A stretch of 64,000 nt of DNA from UBA1447 sp964612185 (GCA_964612185.1 CAZTCR010000005.1:35700-99699), one strand, 5' to 3'; shown: positions 15,549 to 23,754, numbered from the stretch's first letter. Numbers and translations: made by a program. The notes: generated by a model from the sequence alone, not told the origin.

Positions 15549-16187
15549 ATGACAATAAAAGAACGCGCGCTTGCCGCCGTGCAGGCGCTCAAAGAGGAAT
15601 ATCCCGGGGCGGTCTGCTCCCTGGAAGCGGAGGATCCGCTGCAGCTCCTGGTGGCGACCATCCTTTCCGCCCAGTGCACGGACGCGCGTGTCAACCTGGT
15701 AACGCCCGCGCTGTTTGCCAAATACCCGGCCGCCGCCGATTTCGCCGAAGCGGAACTGCTTGATGTTGAAGCGATGATCCACTCGTGCGGCTTTTACCAT
15801 GCCAAAGCGCTCCATATCACCGAAATGGCCAAAATGCTCGTTGCCGAGTTCGGTAGCAGGGTTCCGGACACGATGGAGGAGCTCACGCGGCTGCCGGGGG
15901 TTGGCAGAAAGACAGCAAATCTTATTTTAGGCGACATATACGGCAAACCGGCCGTTGTGGTGGACACGCATCTGATCAGAATTTCGAATTTATTGGGGCT
16001 TGTTAACACCAAGGACCCGTACAAAATAGAAATGCGGCTCAAAGAGCTGCTTCCGCCGGAGGAAAGCAGCGATTTCTGCCACAGAATCGTCCTCCACGGC
16101 AGAGCCGTATGCGTCGCCCGGCGGCCGGACTGCGCCGCTTGCTGCATGAAGTCTTTTTGTCCCGGCGCAAGGGCGAATTCGGCGTGA
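15549..16187 (+). CDS. nth: endonuclease III (DNA glycosylase/AP lyase)
   Basis: A 212-residue base-excision-repair enzyme that removes oxidised pyrimidines and cleaves the abasic site. The helix-hairpin-helix LPGVGRKTANLI (about residue 114) is followed by the catalytic Lys region and VDTHLIRISNLLGL, whose Asp is the second catalytic residue. The C-terminal CVARRPDCAACCMKSFC gives the C-x6-C-x2-C-x5-C 4Fe-4S cluster. ATG at 15549 is chosen over the in-frame ATG at 15525, because GGAAAGGATGG lies between them as ribosome binding site. The next gene on the same strand is also a DNA glycosylase, 320 bp downstream. Confidence 0.95.
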   Translation: MTIKERALAAVQALKEEYPGAVCSLEAEDPLQLLVATILSAQCTDARVNLVTPALFAKYPAAADFAEAELLDVEAMIHSCGFYHAKALHITEMAKMLVAEFGSRVPDTMEELTRLPGVGRKTANLILGDIYGKPAVVVDTHLIRISNLLGLVNTKDPYKIEMRLKELLPPEESSDFCHRIVLHGRAVCVARRPDCAACCMKSFCPGARANSA

Positions 16188-16508
16188 TTTTTCCCCTTTT
16201 TCGCGTATTTTACCGTATTTCGGACAAAATTGCCGTGTTTGTTTTCACCTTGTTAAGTGGAAGAAACTGTTTGTTCTAAATTGACTGTATACGAACTGTA
16301 GAACACCTTTTTAACAAATACTGTGGAAAACTCTGTGGAAAATGTTGATAACTACCCCTAAAAAGCCATATTTTGATTGATTTTTTTCGATGTGGAGAAC
16401 TTTTCGTTTTTTTGATACCTATACATCAAGTTGTACCGGCTTTACCGGCAACGGTATTTTTCGCTTTTTTCGGGTCTATTATTTCCTATCTGACAATATC
16501 TTGAAGGT
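16188..16508. promoter_or_regulatory. intergenic region with DnaA-box-like repeats
   Basis: A 320-bp AT-rich gap between nth and ogg. TGTGGAAAA occurs at 16322-16330 and 16334-16342, and TGTGGAGAA at 16391-16399. The first two are one base from the DnaA box TGTGGATAA and fit the relaxed form TTWTNCACA on the other strand. No replication genes are nearby. No convincing promoter for ogg could be picked out; the only site seen for ogg is AAGG just before its GTG. Confidence 0.35.
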
Positions 16509-17342
16509 GTGTGTGAAAACCCGGTGAATATTGCCGAAAATAAAGAAACTATCCTGATATCCGGCGTCAAATGCTTCGATTTGGACCTGACGCTCGGCTG
16601 CGGGCAGGCTTTTCGTTGGCAAAAATGCGAAAACGGCCGTTGGCGCGGTATTGCCTTCGGCAAAACTCTAATAATCAGCCAGAATTCGGATGGCATCCTT
16701 GTTTTGGACACCTCCGTCACCGATTTTGAGCAGGTTTGGCGCGGTTATTTTGACCTTGACCGGAACTATTCACTGCTCTGCGAGGGTTTTTGCGCAGACA
16801 GCTCGTTAAAAACAGCTGTAGAGCAGTTCCCTGGCATCCGTATCCTGCGGCAGGAACCGTGGGAGGCGCTGTGTTCTTTCATTATTTCGCAGAACAACAA
16901 TATCCCGCGCATCAAAGGCATTGTTGAGCGCCTTTGCTCTGCTTTTGGCGAAAACATCAGCAACGGGGACTTCACTTTTCCTTCGGCGCGAACAATCGCA
17001 AAACTCGGCGTTGAAGACCTGGCGCCCGTCCGCGCCGGCTTTAGAGCCAAATATATCATCGACGCCGCCGCGAAGGTCGCAAGCGGCGAAATCGTGCTCG
17101 AAAACCTTGCTGTTGCGCCCTTGGACGAAGCGCGCGGCGAGCTGATGAAGATGAAAGGTGTGGGGTTAAAAGTGGCTGAATGCGCCCTTCTTTACGGTTG
17201 TGGACGCCACGACGCGTTTCCGGTGGATGTTTGGGTAAAAAGGATAATGGAAGAACTGTATCCGGCCGGTTTCCCCGCCTGCGCCGCGGGCGCGCAGGGC
17301 ATCGCGCAGCAGTATCTTTTTCATTGGCGCAGGACGCGGTAG
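16509..17342 (+). CDS. ogg: 8-oxoguanine DNA glycosylase/AP lyase, OGG1 type
   Basis: A 277-residue protein with the eukaryote/clostridial OGG1 layout. The N-terminal beta domain includes LTLGCGQAFRWQK. EALCSFIISQNNNIPRIKGIV is the segment that contacts the flipped base. The helix-hairpin-helix MKMKGVGLKVAECALLYG carries the catalytic lysine, and HDAFPVDVWVKRIM carries the catalytic aspartate. The C-terminus QQYLFHWRRTR is typical. It excises 8-oxoguanine opposite C and can cleave the strand. The start is GTG at 16509 with a short-spaced AAGG; a second in-frame GTG lies five codons on. It lies downstream of nth, so two oxidative-damage glycosylases stand side by side. Confidence 0.9.
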   Translation: MCENPVNIAENKETILISGVKCFDLDLTLGCGQAFRWQKCENGRWRGIAFGKTLIISQNSDGILVLDTSVTDFEQVWRGYFDLDRNYSLLCEGFCADSSLKTAVEQFPGIRILRQEPWEALCSFIISQNNNIPRIKGIVERLCSAFGENISNGDFTFPSARTIAKLGVEDLAPVRAGFRAKYIIDAAAKVASGEIVLENLAVAPLDEARGELMKMKGVGLKVAECALLYGCGRHDAFPVDVWVKRIMEELYPAGFPACAAGAQGIAQQYLFHWRRTR

Positions 17343-17361
17343 GGGCGAACTTTGTTCGCCC
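17343..17361 (+). other. perfect hairpin just after ogg
   Basis: GGGCGAAC-TTT-GTTCGCCC begins at the ogg stop. It has no T-run behind it, so it may be an mRNA 3' end stabiliser or a small dispersed palindrome rather than a true terminator. Confidence 0.5.
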
Positions 17362-17370
17362 GGGAAGCGA

Positions 17371-17483
17371 TTAGTGGTCAGTGGTTAGTGGTCGGCAGAT
17401 AGGAACAAAGAGACGAATGTTGTTCATCCTCCGTCGGGTTCTGTAGGGTGCGGCATCCCTGACGCACCGTGGTTAGTGGTCAG
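17371..17483 (+). repeat. short direct repeats TTAGTGGTC(A/G)G
   Basis: Three copies of TTAGTGGTC followed by A or G (17371, 17385, 17473) with GTGGTTAGTGG overlaps. They lie in the 290-bp non-coding gap between ogg and fba. Nearby are a GGTGCG...CGCACC hairpin (about 17449-17470) and a run of ATCTAA-type words (17551-17583). No gene is visible; it looks like a patch of degenerate dispersed repeats. Confidence 0.5.
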
Positions 17484-17587
17484 CCGTGTAGGGGATGGCG
17501 CCTCGACATCCTGTGAAGCGGTCAGCAAGTGTACGCTTCCGCCGTTCTTCATCTAAAGTCTAATATCTGCCATCTAACATCTAAAAA

Positions 17588-17614
17588 GCAGGGGCAGAAA
17601 AAATCTGTCCCTGC
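17588..17614 (-). terminator. intrinsic terminator of fba
   Basis: On the minus strand GCAGGGACAGA / TCTGCCCCTGC (one mismatch) with a T5 loop, followed by TTTTTAG, 20 nt past the fba stop. Confidence 0.85.
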
Positions 17615-17634
17615 GCATATATTTTTGCTGTTGT

Positions 17635-18570
17635 TTACGCTTTGCCGGCGCAGCCGAGAACGGTTTGAATCTTATGCGCTACCATGTCCTCAATTGCCGT
17701 ACGGGCGGGCGCGAGGTATTGCCGCGGGTCAAAGTGCGTCGGATTTTCCGCCATATGCTTGCGGATGGCGGCTGTCATCGCCAGGCGCAGGTCGGAGTCG
17801 ATGTTGATTTTGCACACGGCCATTTTAGCGGCTTCGCGCAGCATTTCCTCCGGGATACCGATGGCATCCGGTAGGGAACCGCCGAACTCGTTGATCTGTT
17901 TAACGAACTCCGGCACGACCGAGCTTGCCCCGTGCAAAACAATCGGGAATCCGGGCAGTTTTTTCTCGATTTCCTCCAAAATGTCAAAACGCAGTTCCGG
18001 CGTTTGGCCGGGCTTGAATTTGTAAGCCCCGTGGCTGGTGCCGATGGCAATCGCCAATGAGTCCACACCCGTGCGGTTGACAAAATCGACCACCTGCGCC
18101 GGATTGGTGTAGGACGCATTTTCCGCGCTGACATTGACATCGTCCTCAATACCCGCGAGCTGCCCGAGTTCGCCTTCGACCGTGACATCCCTCGCGTGCG
18201 CGTAGTCGACAACCTTTTTGGTCAGCGCGACATTTTCCTCATACGGGTGGTGGGAGCCGTCGATCATCACGGAAGTGAAGCCGCCGTCAATGCAGCCCTT
18301 GCAGGTTTCAAAATCCGGGCCGTGGTCCAGATGCAGGGCAATCGGCAAACCGGTTTCCATAACGGCCGCCTCGACGAGTTTGGTCAGATAAGTGTGATTG
18401 GCATATTTGCGCGCGCCGGCGGAAACCTGCAAAATAACAGGTGCCTTCAGCTTAACCGCCGCCTGCACGATGCCTTGAATGATTTCCATATTATTGACAT
18501 TGAAAGCGCCTATCGCGTACCCGCCTTCATAAGCGGCTTTGAACATATCCGTTGTGGTGACAAGTGGCAT
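17635..18570 (-). CDS. fba: class II fructose-1,6-bisphosphate aldolase
   Basis: A 311-residue zinc-dependent glycolytic aldolase that interconverts fructose 1,6-bisphosphate with DHAP and glyceraldehyde 3-phosphate. LHLDHG carries a zinc-site His, GFTSVMIDGSHHPYEENV and VEGELGQLAG are hallmark segments, and AIGTSHGAYKF and VLHGASSV complete the active site. The start MPLVTTTDMF (ATG at 18570) is chosen because TTGGAGTG stands upstream; the open frame reaches 18669 but would overlap the rpsR terminator and gene. It lies downstream of the rpsF-ssb-rpsR terminator and upstream of its own terminator. Cytoplasmic. Confidence 0.95.
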   Translation of the reverse strand: MPLVTTTDMFKAAYEGGYAIGAFNVNNMEIIQGIVQAAVKLKAPVILQVSAGARKYANHTYLTKLVEAAVMETGLPIALHLDHGPDFETCKGCIDGGFTSVMIDGSHHPYEENVALTKKVVDYAHARDVTVEGELGQLAGIEDDVNVSAENASYTNPAQVVDFVNRTGVDSLAIAIGTSHGAYKFKPGQTPELRFDILEEIEKKLPGFPIVLHGASSVVPEFVKQINEFGGSLPDAIGIPEEMLREAAKMAVCKINIDSDLRLAMTAAIRKHMAENPTHFDPRQYLAPARTAIEDMVAHKIQTVLGCAGKA

Positions 18571-18595
18571 AAAATTCACTCCAAATTTTAAAATA

Positions 18596-18621
18596 AAGGC
18601 GGCGGAAAAATCCGTCGCCTT
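18596..18621 (-). terminator. intrinsic terminator of the rpsF-ssb-rpsR operon
   Basis: On the minus strand AAGGCGACGGA / TCCGCCGCCTT with a T-loop, followed by TATTTT, directly after the rpsR stop codon. Confidence 0.85.
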
Positions 18622-18628
18622 AAAAAAA

Positions 18629-18895
18629 TCAATCGCTTGAAAACGGCAGCAGCGCGATGATACGGGCACGCTTGATGGCCGTGGTCAGCTCGCGCTGATG
18701 GCCGGCGCAGGTACCTGTCACTCTGCGGGGCAGAATTTTCGCCCTGTCGGAAATGAACCGGTTGAGTCTGCCGATATCTTTATAGTCGATCACTTCAACT
18801 CTCTCAACACAAAAGGAGCAAACCTTCTTGCGGCCTTTCCTGTTGTTGGGTCTTCTGTCGTTTCTGTCGCCTCTGTCACCTCTATCGTAAGCCAT
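18629..18895 (-). CDS. rpsR: 30S ribosomal protein S18
   Basis: An 88-residue protein with the S18 core: VCSFC...VIDYKDIGRLNRFISDRAKILPRR and TGTCAGHQRELTTAIKRARIIALLP. The CxxC plus later Cys mark the zinc-type S18. The N-terminal tail is unusually rich in Asp/Arg/Gly/Asn (YDRGDRGDRNDRRPNN), a low-complexity extension seen in some clostridia. ATG is at 18895 behind AGGAGGTTATTCC. It is the third gene of the rpsF-ssb-rpsR operon. It binds S6 in the 30S platform. Confidence 0.97.
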   Translation of the reverse strand: MAYDRGDRGDRNDRRPNNRKGRKKVCSFCVERVEVIDYKDIGRLNRFISDRAKILPRRVTGTCAGHQRELTTAIKRARIIALLPFSSD

Positions 18896-18936
18896 GGAAT
18901 AACCTCCTTTAATCAGAATGAACCGAAAGACGCTCC

Positions 18937-19380
18937 TCAGAACGGGAGATCGTCATCGTTCGGTAATGTTTCGAAATCACCCGCATTGCCCGTCGCGTAA
19001 GACGGCGCGGGGGCGTTGGCCACGGCCTCGTCTATGCGGCTGCCGCCGCCGGCATTGTCGGATTTCGGTCCGCAAAAGCTGACCTTGTCTGCCACAATCT
19101 CAAACGCCTTGCGTTTGATGCCGTTTTTGTCTTCATAAGAACGGGTCTGAATCGCGCCTTGAACCGCAATCAAAGATCCCTTGTGGAAAAAGCGGTTGAC
19201 GAATTCCGCCGTCTGCCGCCACGCGACGATATCGATAAAATCAGTCTGGCGTTCTTCGCCGGCTTTTGCAAAAGCTCTGTCCACAGCGATCGTAAAGGAA
19301 ACAACAGAAATGCCTGTCGAAGTTGTACGCAACTCCGGTTCCGCGACAATCCTGCCCATGAGAACGGCACAATTAAGCAT
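18937..19380 (-). CDS. ssb: single-stranded DNA-binding protein
   Basis: A 147-residue SSB. An OB fold of about 105 residues starts with MLNCAVLMGRIVAEPELR and includes FIDIVAWRQTAEFVNRFFHKG. A Gly/Ala/Pro-rich linker follows, and the acidic tip DDDLPF recruits repair and replication partners. Its ATG lies inside the end of rpsF (8-nt overlap), so translation is coupled. The position between rpsF and rpsR is the conserved Firmicute arrangement. Confidence 0.97.
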   Translation of the reverse strand: MLNCAVLMGRIVAEPELRTTSTGISVVSFTIAVDRAFAKAGEERQTDFIDIVAWRQTAEFVNRFFHKGSLIAVQGAIQTRSYEDKNGIKRKAFEIVADKVSFCGPKSDNAGGGSRIDEAVANAPAPSYATGNAGDFETLPNDDDLPF

Positions 19381-19684
19381 CCTTCTTCACTCCTTCATCT
19401 TTCCTGATTGTTAACGAGCGCAGTACGCCGTCCGTGATCTTCACAATCCGGTCAAATTCCGCCGGGAATTCCGGACCGCTTGTGTAGTTGAGAAGAACAT
19501 AGTAACCCTCGGGTTCGTCGTTAATGAGGTATGCAAGCTTGCGCTTACCCCATTCGTCAACGCTCTCGAGAGTGCCGTTCTCTTCAACCAAGGCCTTGAA
19601 CTTTTCCACCATTTCCTGAACGAACTCGTCGCCTTTGGTCATGGTGAACACCACCATGGTTTCGTAGTTTACTGAAGCTGACAT
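19373..19684 (-). CDS. rpsF: 30S ribosomal protein S6
   Basis: A 103-residue S6 with NYETMVVFTM at the first strand and WGKRKLAYLINDEPEGYYVLLNY in the core. The start is the ATG at 19684 behind AGGAGGTGC; a 32-codon upward extension of the frame runs through the structured leader and is rejected. First gene of the operon with ssb and rpsR; transcribed from the promoter at 19795-19823. Confidence 0.96.
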   Translation of the reverse strand: MSASVNYETMVVFTMTKGDEFVQEMVEKFKALVEENGTLESVDEWGKRKLAYLINDEPEGYYVLLNYTSGPEFPAEFDRIVKITDGVLRSLTIRKDEGVKKDA

Positions 19685-19788
19685 TCTAAAAGCACCTCCT
19701 TCCGGTCTTAGGCCGCGGGTTAACGCGGCAAGGATGTTGTTGCCGCCTGTAAATTTGCGGCAATAACCGCATTGAATCATTGCGGCAG
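19685..19788 (-). promoter_or_regulatory. structured rpsF leader (candidate S6:S18 autoregulatory element)
   Basis: The roughly 104-nt leader can form three hairpins on the minus strand: CCGCA...TGCGG, TTGCCGC...GCGGCAA and CCGCG...CGCGG. Many bacterial rpsF leaders carry a CCG-containing element bound by S6:S18 that represses the operon. Several unpaired or stem-edge CCG triplets are present here. That this is the known motif is inference. Confidence 0.45.
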
Positions 19789-19794
19789 TTTGTA

Positions 19795-19823
19795 ATTATA
19801 ACAGGGGGACTGCGGAAAGTCAA
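19795..19823 (-). promoter_or_regulatory. strong sigma-A promoter of rpsF-ssb-rpsR
   Basis: On the minus strand TTGACT (19818-19823), 17 bp, TATAAT (19795-19800). The -35 box begins 5 bp from the stop codon of the upstream beta-helix gene. Confidence 0.85.
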
Positions 19824-19828
19824 GGAAA

Positions 19829-22051
19829 TTATTTAACCGTCTTCTCTGTCTTCTCTGTCTTATCCCCAATAGTCAGCCGGTTGTACAGTTTCAGCGCGGT
19901 AGCGTTGTTCGCAAATGATTGACCGTTGTAGCGCATCATATTGACTACCGTCATGCTGCCGCCCAGCGTGACGAGCATCGTGCCGCCGATATTGTCCGCG
20001 CCAATATTAAATGCCAACAGCTCTGTGCTGTTTGAGTTGTTCATAAAAGTCTTGACGCCGTACGAAAAACAGTTGTAAATCGTTTGATTTTCGGCACCGT
20101 CCAGTTTGATATAGTCTGTTTGAATACGGGTGACCGCGTTAAACAGATACGGGAACATTTGGGTACCCTCGTCCACCCAATTCGGCAGGTTCAAGCCGTT
20201 GCGCGCCATCACGGTGCCGTTTTGCAGGCAACCCTCGATGATGCCGTTTTGTCCGCCGGCAAAAATCGCGTTGTTATAACAGCAGCTGACAAGCTTTTTT
20301 ATATGATGATTATCGCAACCGCGGAAGTCGATGCCGTTATAGGCCGCCGCGATGGCGCTGTCGATGACATAAACACCGGAACCGCTGCCGCGGATGGCAT
20401 AAGCGCCCGTCTGTACGGTACCAAGCGCACCCGGGCGGACACAGGTGTTTTCCGGAAAGAAGATTCGAATACCCCGCACACCCGCGTTGGTACCAAGGGT
20501 TATCAGCGCCGCTGCCGTATCCGGGTCGGTTGGATTCAATCCGTAATAGGCGAGCAGCACCGTACCCCGGCTGCTTCCCGGTTGATCCCGGGTTGGGTTG
20601 GAGGAAGACCCCCGCAACTCCACGCCGGCCGGCACCGTTACCGGCTCATTCATCCGGTACTTTCCGGGAGGGAGATAAACCACACCGCCCGCTCCCGCCA
20701 CCAGGTTAAGCGCCGCCTGAATAGCGGGGGATGTGTCCTGCACACCGGTTCTATCCGCCTGCACCGCAAAAAGGTTTGCCGCCGGTTTATGCGGCGCGGC
20801 ATTATAATCGATATTATATTCCTCAAGACTGTCACATTCCACCAGATACTTTCTGTGGGCGTTTATTCCGTCTTTATAAAGCGATTTGATAAAATCAAAC
20901 AGCTGCCCGATGTTTTTTATATCAAATTTTCCGCCCCGGCGCCCGCCGGAAAGTTCCGTACCCGCCAGTTTCACCACACCGAAGGTGTTGTTCACAATCG
21001 AATGCTCGCTGCCGTATATGTGGCTCTTCGCGACCACCATACCCCAGCGCGTGTCAATCGAGTCCACCCTTATGCCGACATCACACCGGTCAATGAGGAC
21101 ATCAAAGAGAGACCCGGCAAATTCTATACGCATACCCTTGACAATATGAATGCCAATTTTGCAGTCCGTTACCTCAATATTTGCGAACTGCGTCCATTCC
21201 AAGTCCCCCAAGATCAGCCCAATCGTATTTTTTCGGGTATAGGCGTCCAATACGGTACGCTCGGGCGCGTGATACGCCGGCCCCGCCCCGGCCCAATACT
21301 TGTTGCTGACAATCAGGTTTTTCCAGGTGCCGACATCGGACTGATTGTACGCAGTTGCGCCACAATACAAAAAGGTTCCCTTCACATTATCCACCGTCAT
21401 CATTTCATGGCCGCCGCCGTCCACACACGCGCCGATGCCCTTGTAGCCGTTGATTACTGTGCAGTTAGCAATGCTCTGTAGCATAAACCCTTCGTGCCCG
21501 CCGGGCACATAAAAGGTATACGGGTAGGGTTTCACATCATTGATATCCTGCTCTGGATAATACACCGTCAGCCCCATGACCCCCGCGCTGCCCATGACGG
21601 TAAAAAGAGCCGGCAGATTGTCGGGGGTGCTCGCAACACCGGCGAGAATCACTGTGCCGTAATCCGCCCCCGTGTCAGGGTCCTGCCAGTCTCCCCGCAA
21701 GGTGACGAACGCCCGTACCGTTATCCCGGCCGTGAGCAGATACCTGCCTGCGGGCAAAAACACCGTGCCGCCGCCCGCCGCGTAACAGTCATCAACAGCA
21801 GCCTGAATCGCCGCCGTGCTATCCGCCGCACCGGTATTGTCCGCCCCGTAGTTGCTTTGCTCGATAACGATGTCCGCTGTAATAACATCTGCCGCGGGGT
21901 ATATGGATGGCACAATACGGGGGCTTGCATCAAGTCGCGCTGCCGTGTTGCCCGTTTCTTTCTCGGCCGCGGTATCAACCATCATTGTACCGGCCACACC
22001 CAGCGCGAAGCATGCGCTCAACAGTCTTTTCAATACGCTTGTCTTGCTCAA
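19829..22051 (-). CDS. secreted pectate-lyase-3/GH55-like beta-helix protein
   Basis: A 740-residue protein with an N-terminal signal peptide (basic start, then LLSACFALGVAGTMMV). It has two tandem right-handed beta-helix modules of the pectate-lyase-3 superfamily. Each begins with a short loop pair: SNYGADNTGAADSTAAIQAA with GGGTVFLPAGRYLL in the first, and DRTGVQDTSPAIQAALN with GGVVYLPPGKYRM in the second (about residue 430). Such folds bind or cleave long polysaccharides outside the cell. No lyase-specific catalytic residues can be assigned with confidence. The start is TTG at 22051 behind GGGGAG. It lies just after the EPS kinase terminator on the same strand, so a role on the EPS made by the neighbouring locus is plausible but inferred. 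Confidence 0.75.
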   Translation of the reverse strand: MSKTSVLKRLLSACFALGVAGTMMVDTAAEKETGNTAARLDASPRIVPSIYPAADVITADIVIEQSNYGADNTGAADSTAAIQAAVDDCYAAGGGTVFLPAGRYLLTAGITVRAFVTLRGDWQDPDTGADYGTVILAGVASTPDNLPALFTVMGSAGVMGLTVYYPEQDINDVKPYPYTFYVPGGHEGFMLQSIANCTVINGYKGIGACVDGGGHEMMTVDNVKGTFLYCGATAYNQSDVGTWKNLIVSNKYWAGAGPAYHAPERTVLDAYTRKNTIGLILGDLEWTQFANIEVTDCKIGIHIVKGMRIEFAGSLFDVLIDRCDVGIRVDSIDTRWGMVVAKSHIYGSEHSIVNNTFGVVKLAGTELSGGRRGGKFDIKNIGQLFDFIKSLYKDGINAHRKYLVECDSLEEYNIDYNAAPHKPAANLFAVQADRTGVQDTSPAIQAALNLVAGAGGVVYLPPGKYRMNEPVTVPAGVELRGSSSNPTRDQPGSSRGTVLLAYYGLNPTDPDTAAALITLGTNAGVRGIRIFFPENTCVRPGALGTVQTGAYAIRGSGSGVYVIDSAIAAAYNGIDFRGCDNHHIKKLVSCCYNNAIFAGGQNGIIEGCLQNGTVMARNGLNLPNWVDEGTQMFPYLFNAVTRIQTDYIKLDGAENQTIYNCFSYGVKTFMNNSNSTELLAFNIGADNIGGTMLVTLGGSMTVVNMMRYNGQSFANNATALKLYNRLTIGDKTEKTEKTVK

Positions 22052-22096
22052 AGCGAATCACTCCCCGTTCCATCGATTTCGTTTCGTCTAAACAAA

Positions 22097-22133
22097 AAGC
22101 CTCATTCGTGTTAAGTTAACAAAAATGAGGCTT
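22097..22133 (-). terminator. terminator at the 3' end of the EPS locus
   Basis: On the minus strand AAGCCTCAT...ATGAGGCTT with a 19-nt AT-rich loop, then TTTGTTT, 20 nt past the kinase stop codon. Confidence 0.8.
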
Positions 22134-22154
22134 GATGTGAATCAATGCTGTATT

Positions 22155-23693
22155 TTATGTGTCTGTGTTATTGTTATCGCCGGGGTCTGTGTTTCCGCCG
22201 GTTTCCCCTGAACCTTTGCCGCTCTTGAAAAAGCTCTTCTTTTCCCGCGGTTTATCCTGCGTGTAGCCGCCGTAACTGTAACCGTATTTATAGCCATTAC
22301 TGTAACGGTTGGAGTAGCCGTAGCTGCCTCGTTTGTAACCGTAGCGGTAGCTGTATTTGCTGCCGTACTTGCGGTAGTAGCCCCTGTTGCCGTAGCTGTC
22401 CGCCTTGACGGAGTTGAACACGCAACCGATGATGTTGGCGTTGACGCTGTCCATTGTTTCTTTGGCAAACTGCGCAGTTTCCTTCACCGTTCTGCCGTAA
22501 CTGACCACCCAAACAACACCGTCGAGCAGTTTGGCAAGCACCGCGGTATCCGCGACAAGTCCGATCGGAGGCGTATCAAATATGATATAGTCATAATCGT
22601 TTTCAACACTCGCGATGAAGTTCTCCATCATATGCGAACCGAGCAGTTCTGCCGGGTTCGGCGGAATTACGCCGCAGGTGACAACATCCAGGGAGTCGAA
22701 CTTCGGCACCTTTTTAATCACATTGACCAGCAGCTCCTGCTGCGTGAGCACATTGGATATACCGGGTTCAGACGGCATATTAAGTGTTTTATGTACCTTC
22801 GGTTTTCTCAGGTCACAGTCAATCAACAGCACCTTTTTACCGGTTTCCGCCATCGTCAGGGCAAGGTTGATGGAAACGGTCGTCTTGCCTTCAAACGGTC
22901 CGGAACTGGTAATAGCGATTTTTTTCATTTTGCCGTCAACGGCAGAAAACTGTATTTTGGTCCGTAGTACCTTGAACGCTTCACGGTAGTCAAAGGGCGT
23001 TTCGCCCGTAACAATCTTTGCGCCGTCCTTGGCGATTTCCGGCAGAGAGGTAATGACCGGCAAATCCAACGCGTTTCGGACATCGTCTTCGGTCTTGAAA
23101 GTGTTGTCAAAGAAATCACGCAGGAAGATCAGCGCGAGCGAAAGAAGCAAACCAATTAAAGCCCCAATAACGGCAAATTTCCACACAACCGGTTTTACAG
23201 GTTGCGCAGGTATTTTTGCCGTGTCAATCACCTCGGCGCTGCCGGCTTTAATAATCCTGATAATCGTTGGAGGCGATACTTTTACCATTGCGTTGGCGAT
23301 TTTTGCCGCCAGTTCCGCATTCTTGTTTTCCACCGTGATTTGGAGAACCTCGGTTTCGGCAACACTGGAAATTTTGATATAGGATTTTATCTGACCGACC
23401 GACAAATCCGTCCCGATCTCTTTTACTACCAGCTCGATGTTCGTATCGCTCATCATAATCAGAATATAAGACTTCACCAGCTTTTGCGTGAGCAGAATAT
23501 CGTTGTAGCTCATTTGGTTCTGCTCGGATGCCTGATACTGCGATTTGTTGACGATCATCGTCGCCTGCGCGGAAAAAATCGGCGTGATATAAACGCTGCT
23601 GTACACATAAAGCACCACAGCGAATATAAAGGCTGTGATCACGATAAACGGCCACTTTTTCAGCAGCATCGAAATGATTTTTCTAATATCCAT
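22155..23693 (-). CDS. EPS co-polymerase/tyrosine kinase fusion (Wzz + BY-kinase)
   Basis: A 512-residue protein joining the two parts that are often separate (CpsC and CpsD) in Firmicutes. The Wzz chain-length domain runs from TM1 (about 15-36) through an outside coiled segment to a PVKP-containing TM2 (about 168-191). The cytoplasmic BY-kinase has Walker A SSGPFEGKTT (263-272), Walker A' LLIDCDLRKP (289-298) and Walker B YIIFDTPP (369-376). A tail from 434 to 477 carries about 16 tyrosines among Gly/Ser/Arg/Lys and is the likely autophosphorylation cluster. A Gly/Asp/Asn-rich end follows. It controls polymer length and export. It is the last EPS gene and has its own promoter (23755-23783). 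Confidence 0.92.
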   Translation of the reverse strand: MDIRKIISMLLKKWPFIVITAFIFAVVLYVYSSVYITPIFSAQATMIVNKSQYQASEQNQMSYNDILLTQKLVKSYILIMMSDTNIELVVKEIGTDLSVGQIKSYIKISSVAETEVLQITVENKNAELAAKIANAMVKVSPPTIIRIIKAGSAEVIDTAKIPAQPVKPVVWKFAVIGALIGLLLSLALIFLRDFFDNTFKTEDDVRNALDLPVITSLPEIAKDGAKIVTGETPFDYREAFKVLRTKIQFSAVDGKMKKIAITSSGPFEGKTTVSINLALTMAETGKKVLLIDCDLRKPKVHKTLNMPSEPGISNVLTQQELLVNVIKKVPKFDSLDVVTCGVIPPNPAELLGSHMMENFIASVENDYDYIIFDTPPIGLVADTAVLAKLLDGVVWVVSYGRTVKETAQFAKETMDSVNANIIGCVFNSVKADSYGNRGYYRKYGSKYSYRYGYKRGSYGYSNRYSNGYKYGYSYGGYTQDKPREKKSFFKSGKGSGETGGNTDPGDNNNTDT

Positions 23694-23754
23694 AAATTAC
23701 CCCGCACTCAATTTTTGTGTGTTGACGGTTTGTAAGAAATAGTCGAACATTATT

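Noticed and set aside
16188..16508. Replication origin
   Set aside because: DnaA-box-like words are imperfect and few, and no dnaA, dnaN or other origin-linked gene lies nearby.
18571..18669. 33-residue N-terminal extension of fba
   Set aside because: It runs through the rpsR terminator and into rpsR; the ATG at 18570 has a proper ribosome binding site and the family N-terminus.
19685..19780. 32-residue N-terminal extension of rpsF
   Set aside because: It would translate the structured leader; AGGAGGTGC precedes the ATG at 19684 and S6 begins there.
20084..21481. 465-codon open frame on the plus strand
   Set aside because: It lies wholly opposite the secreted beta-helix gene, has no ribosome binding site and its translation is Arg/His-rich with no family pattern; it is a shadow of the real gene.
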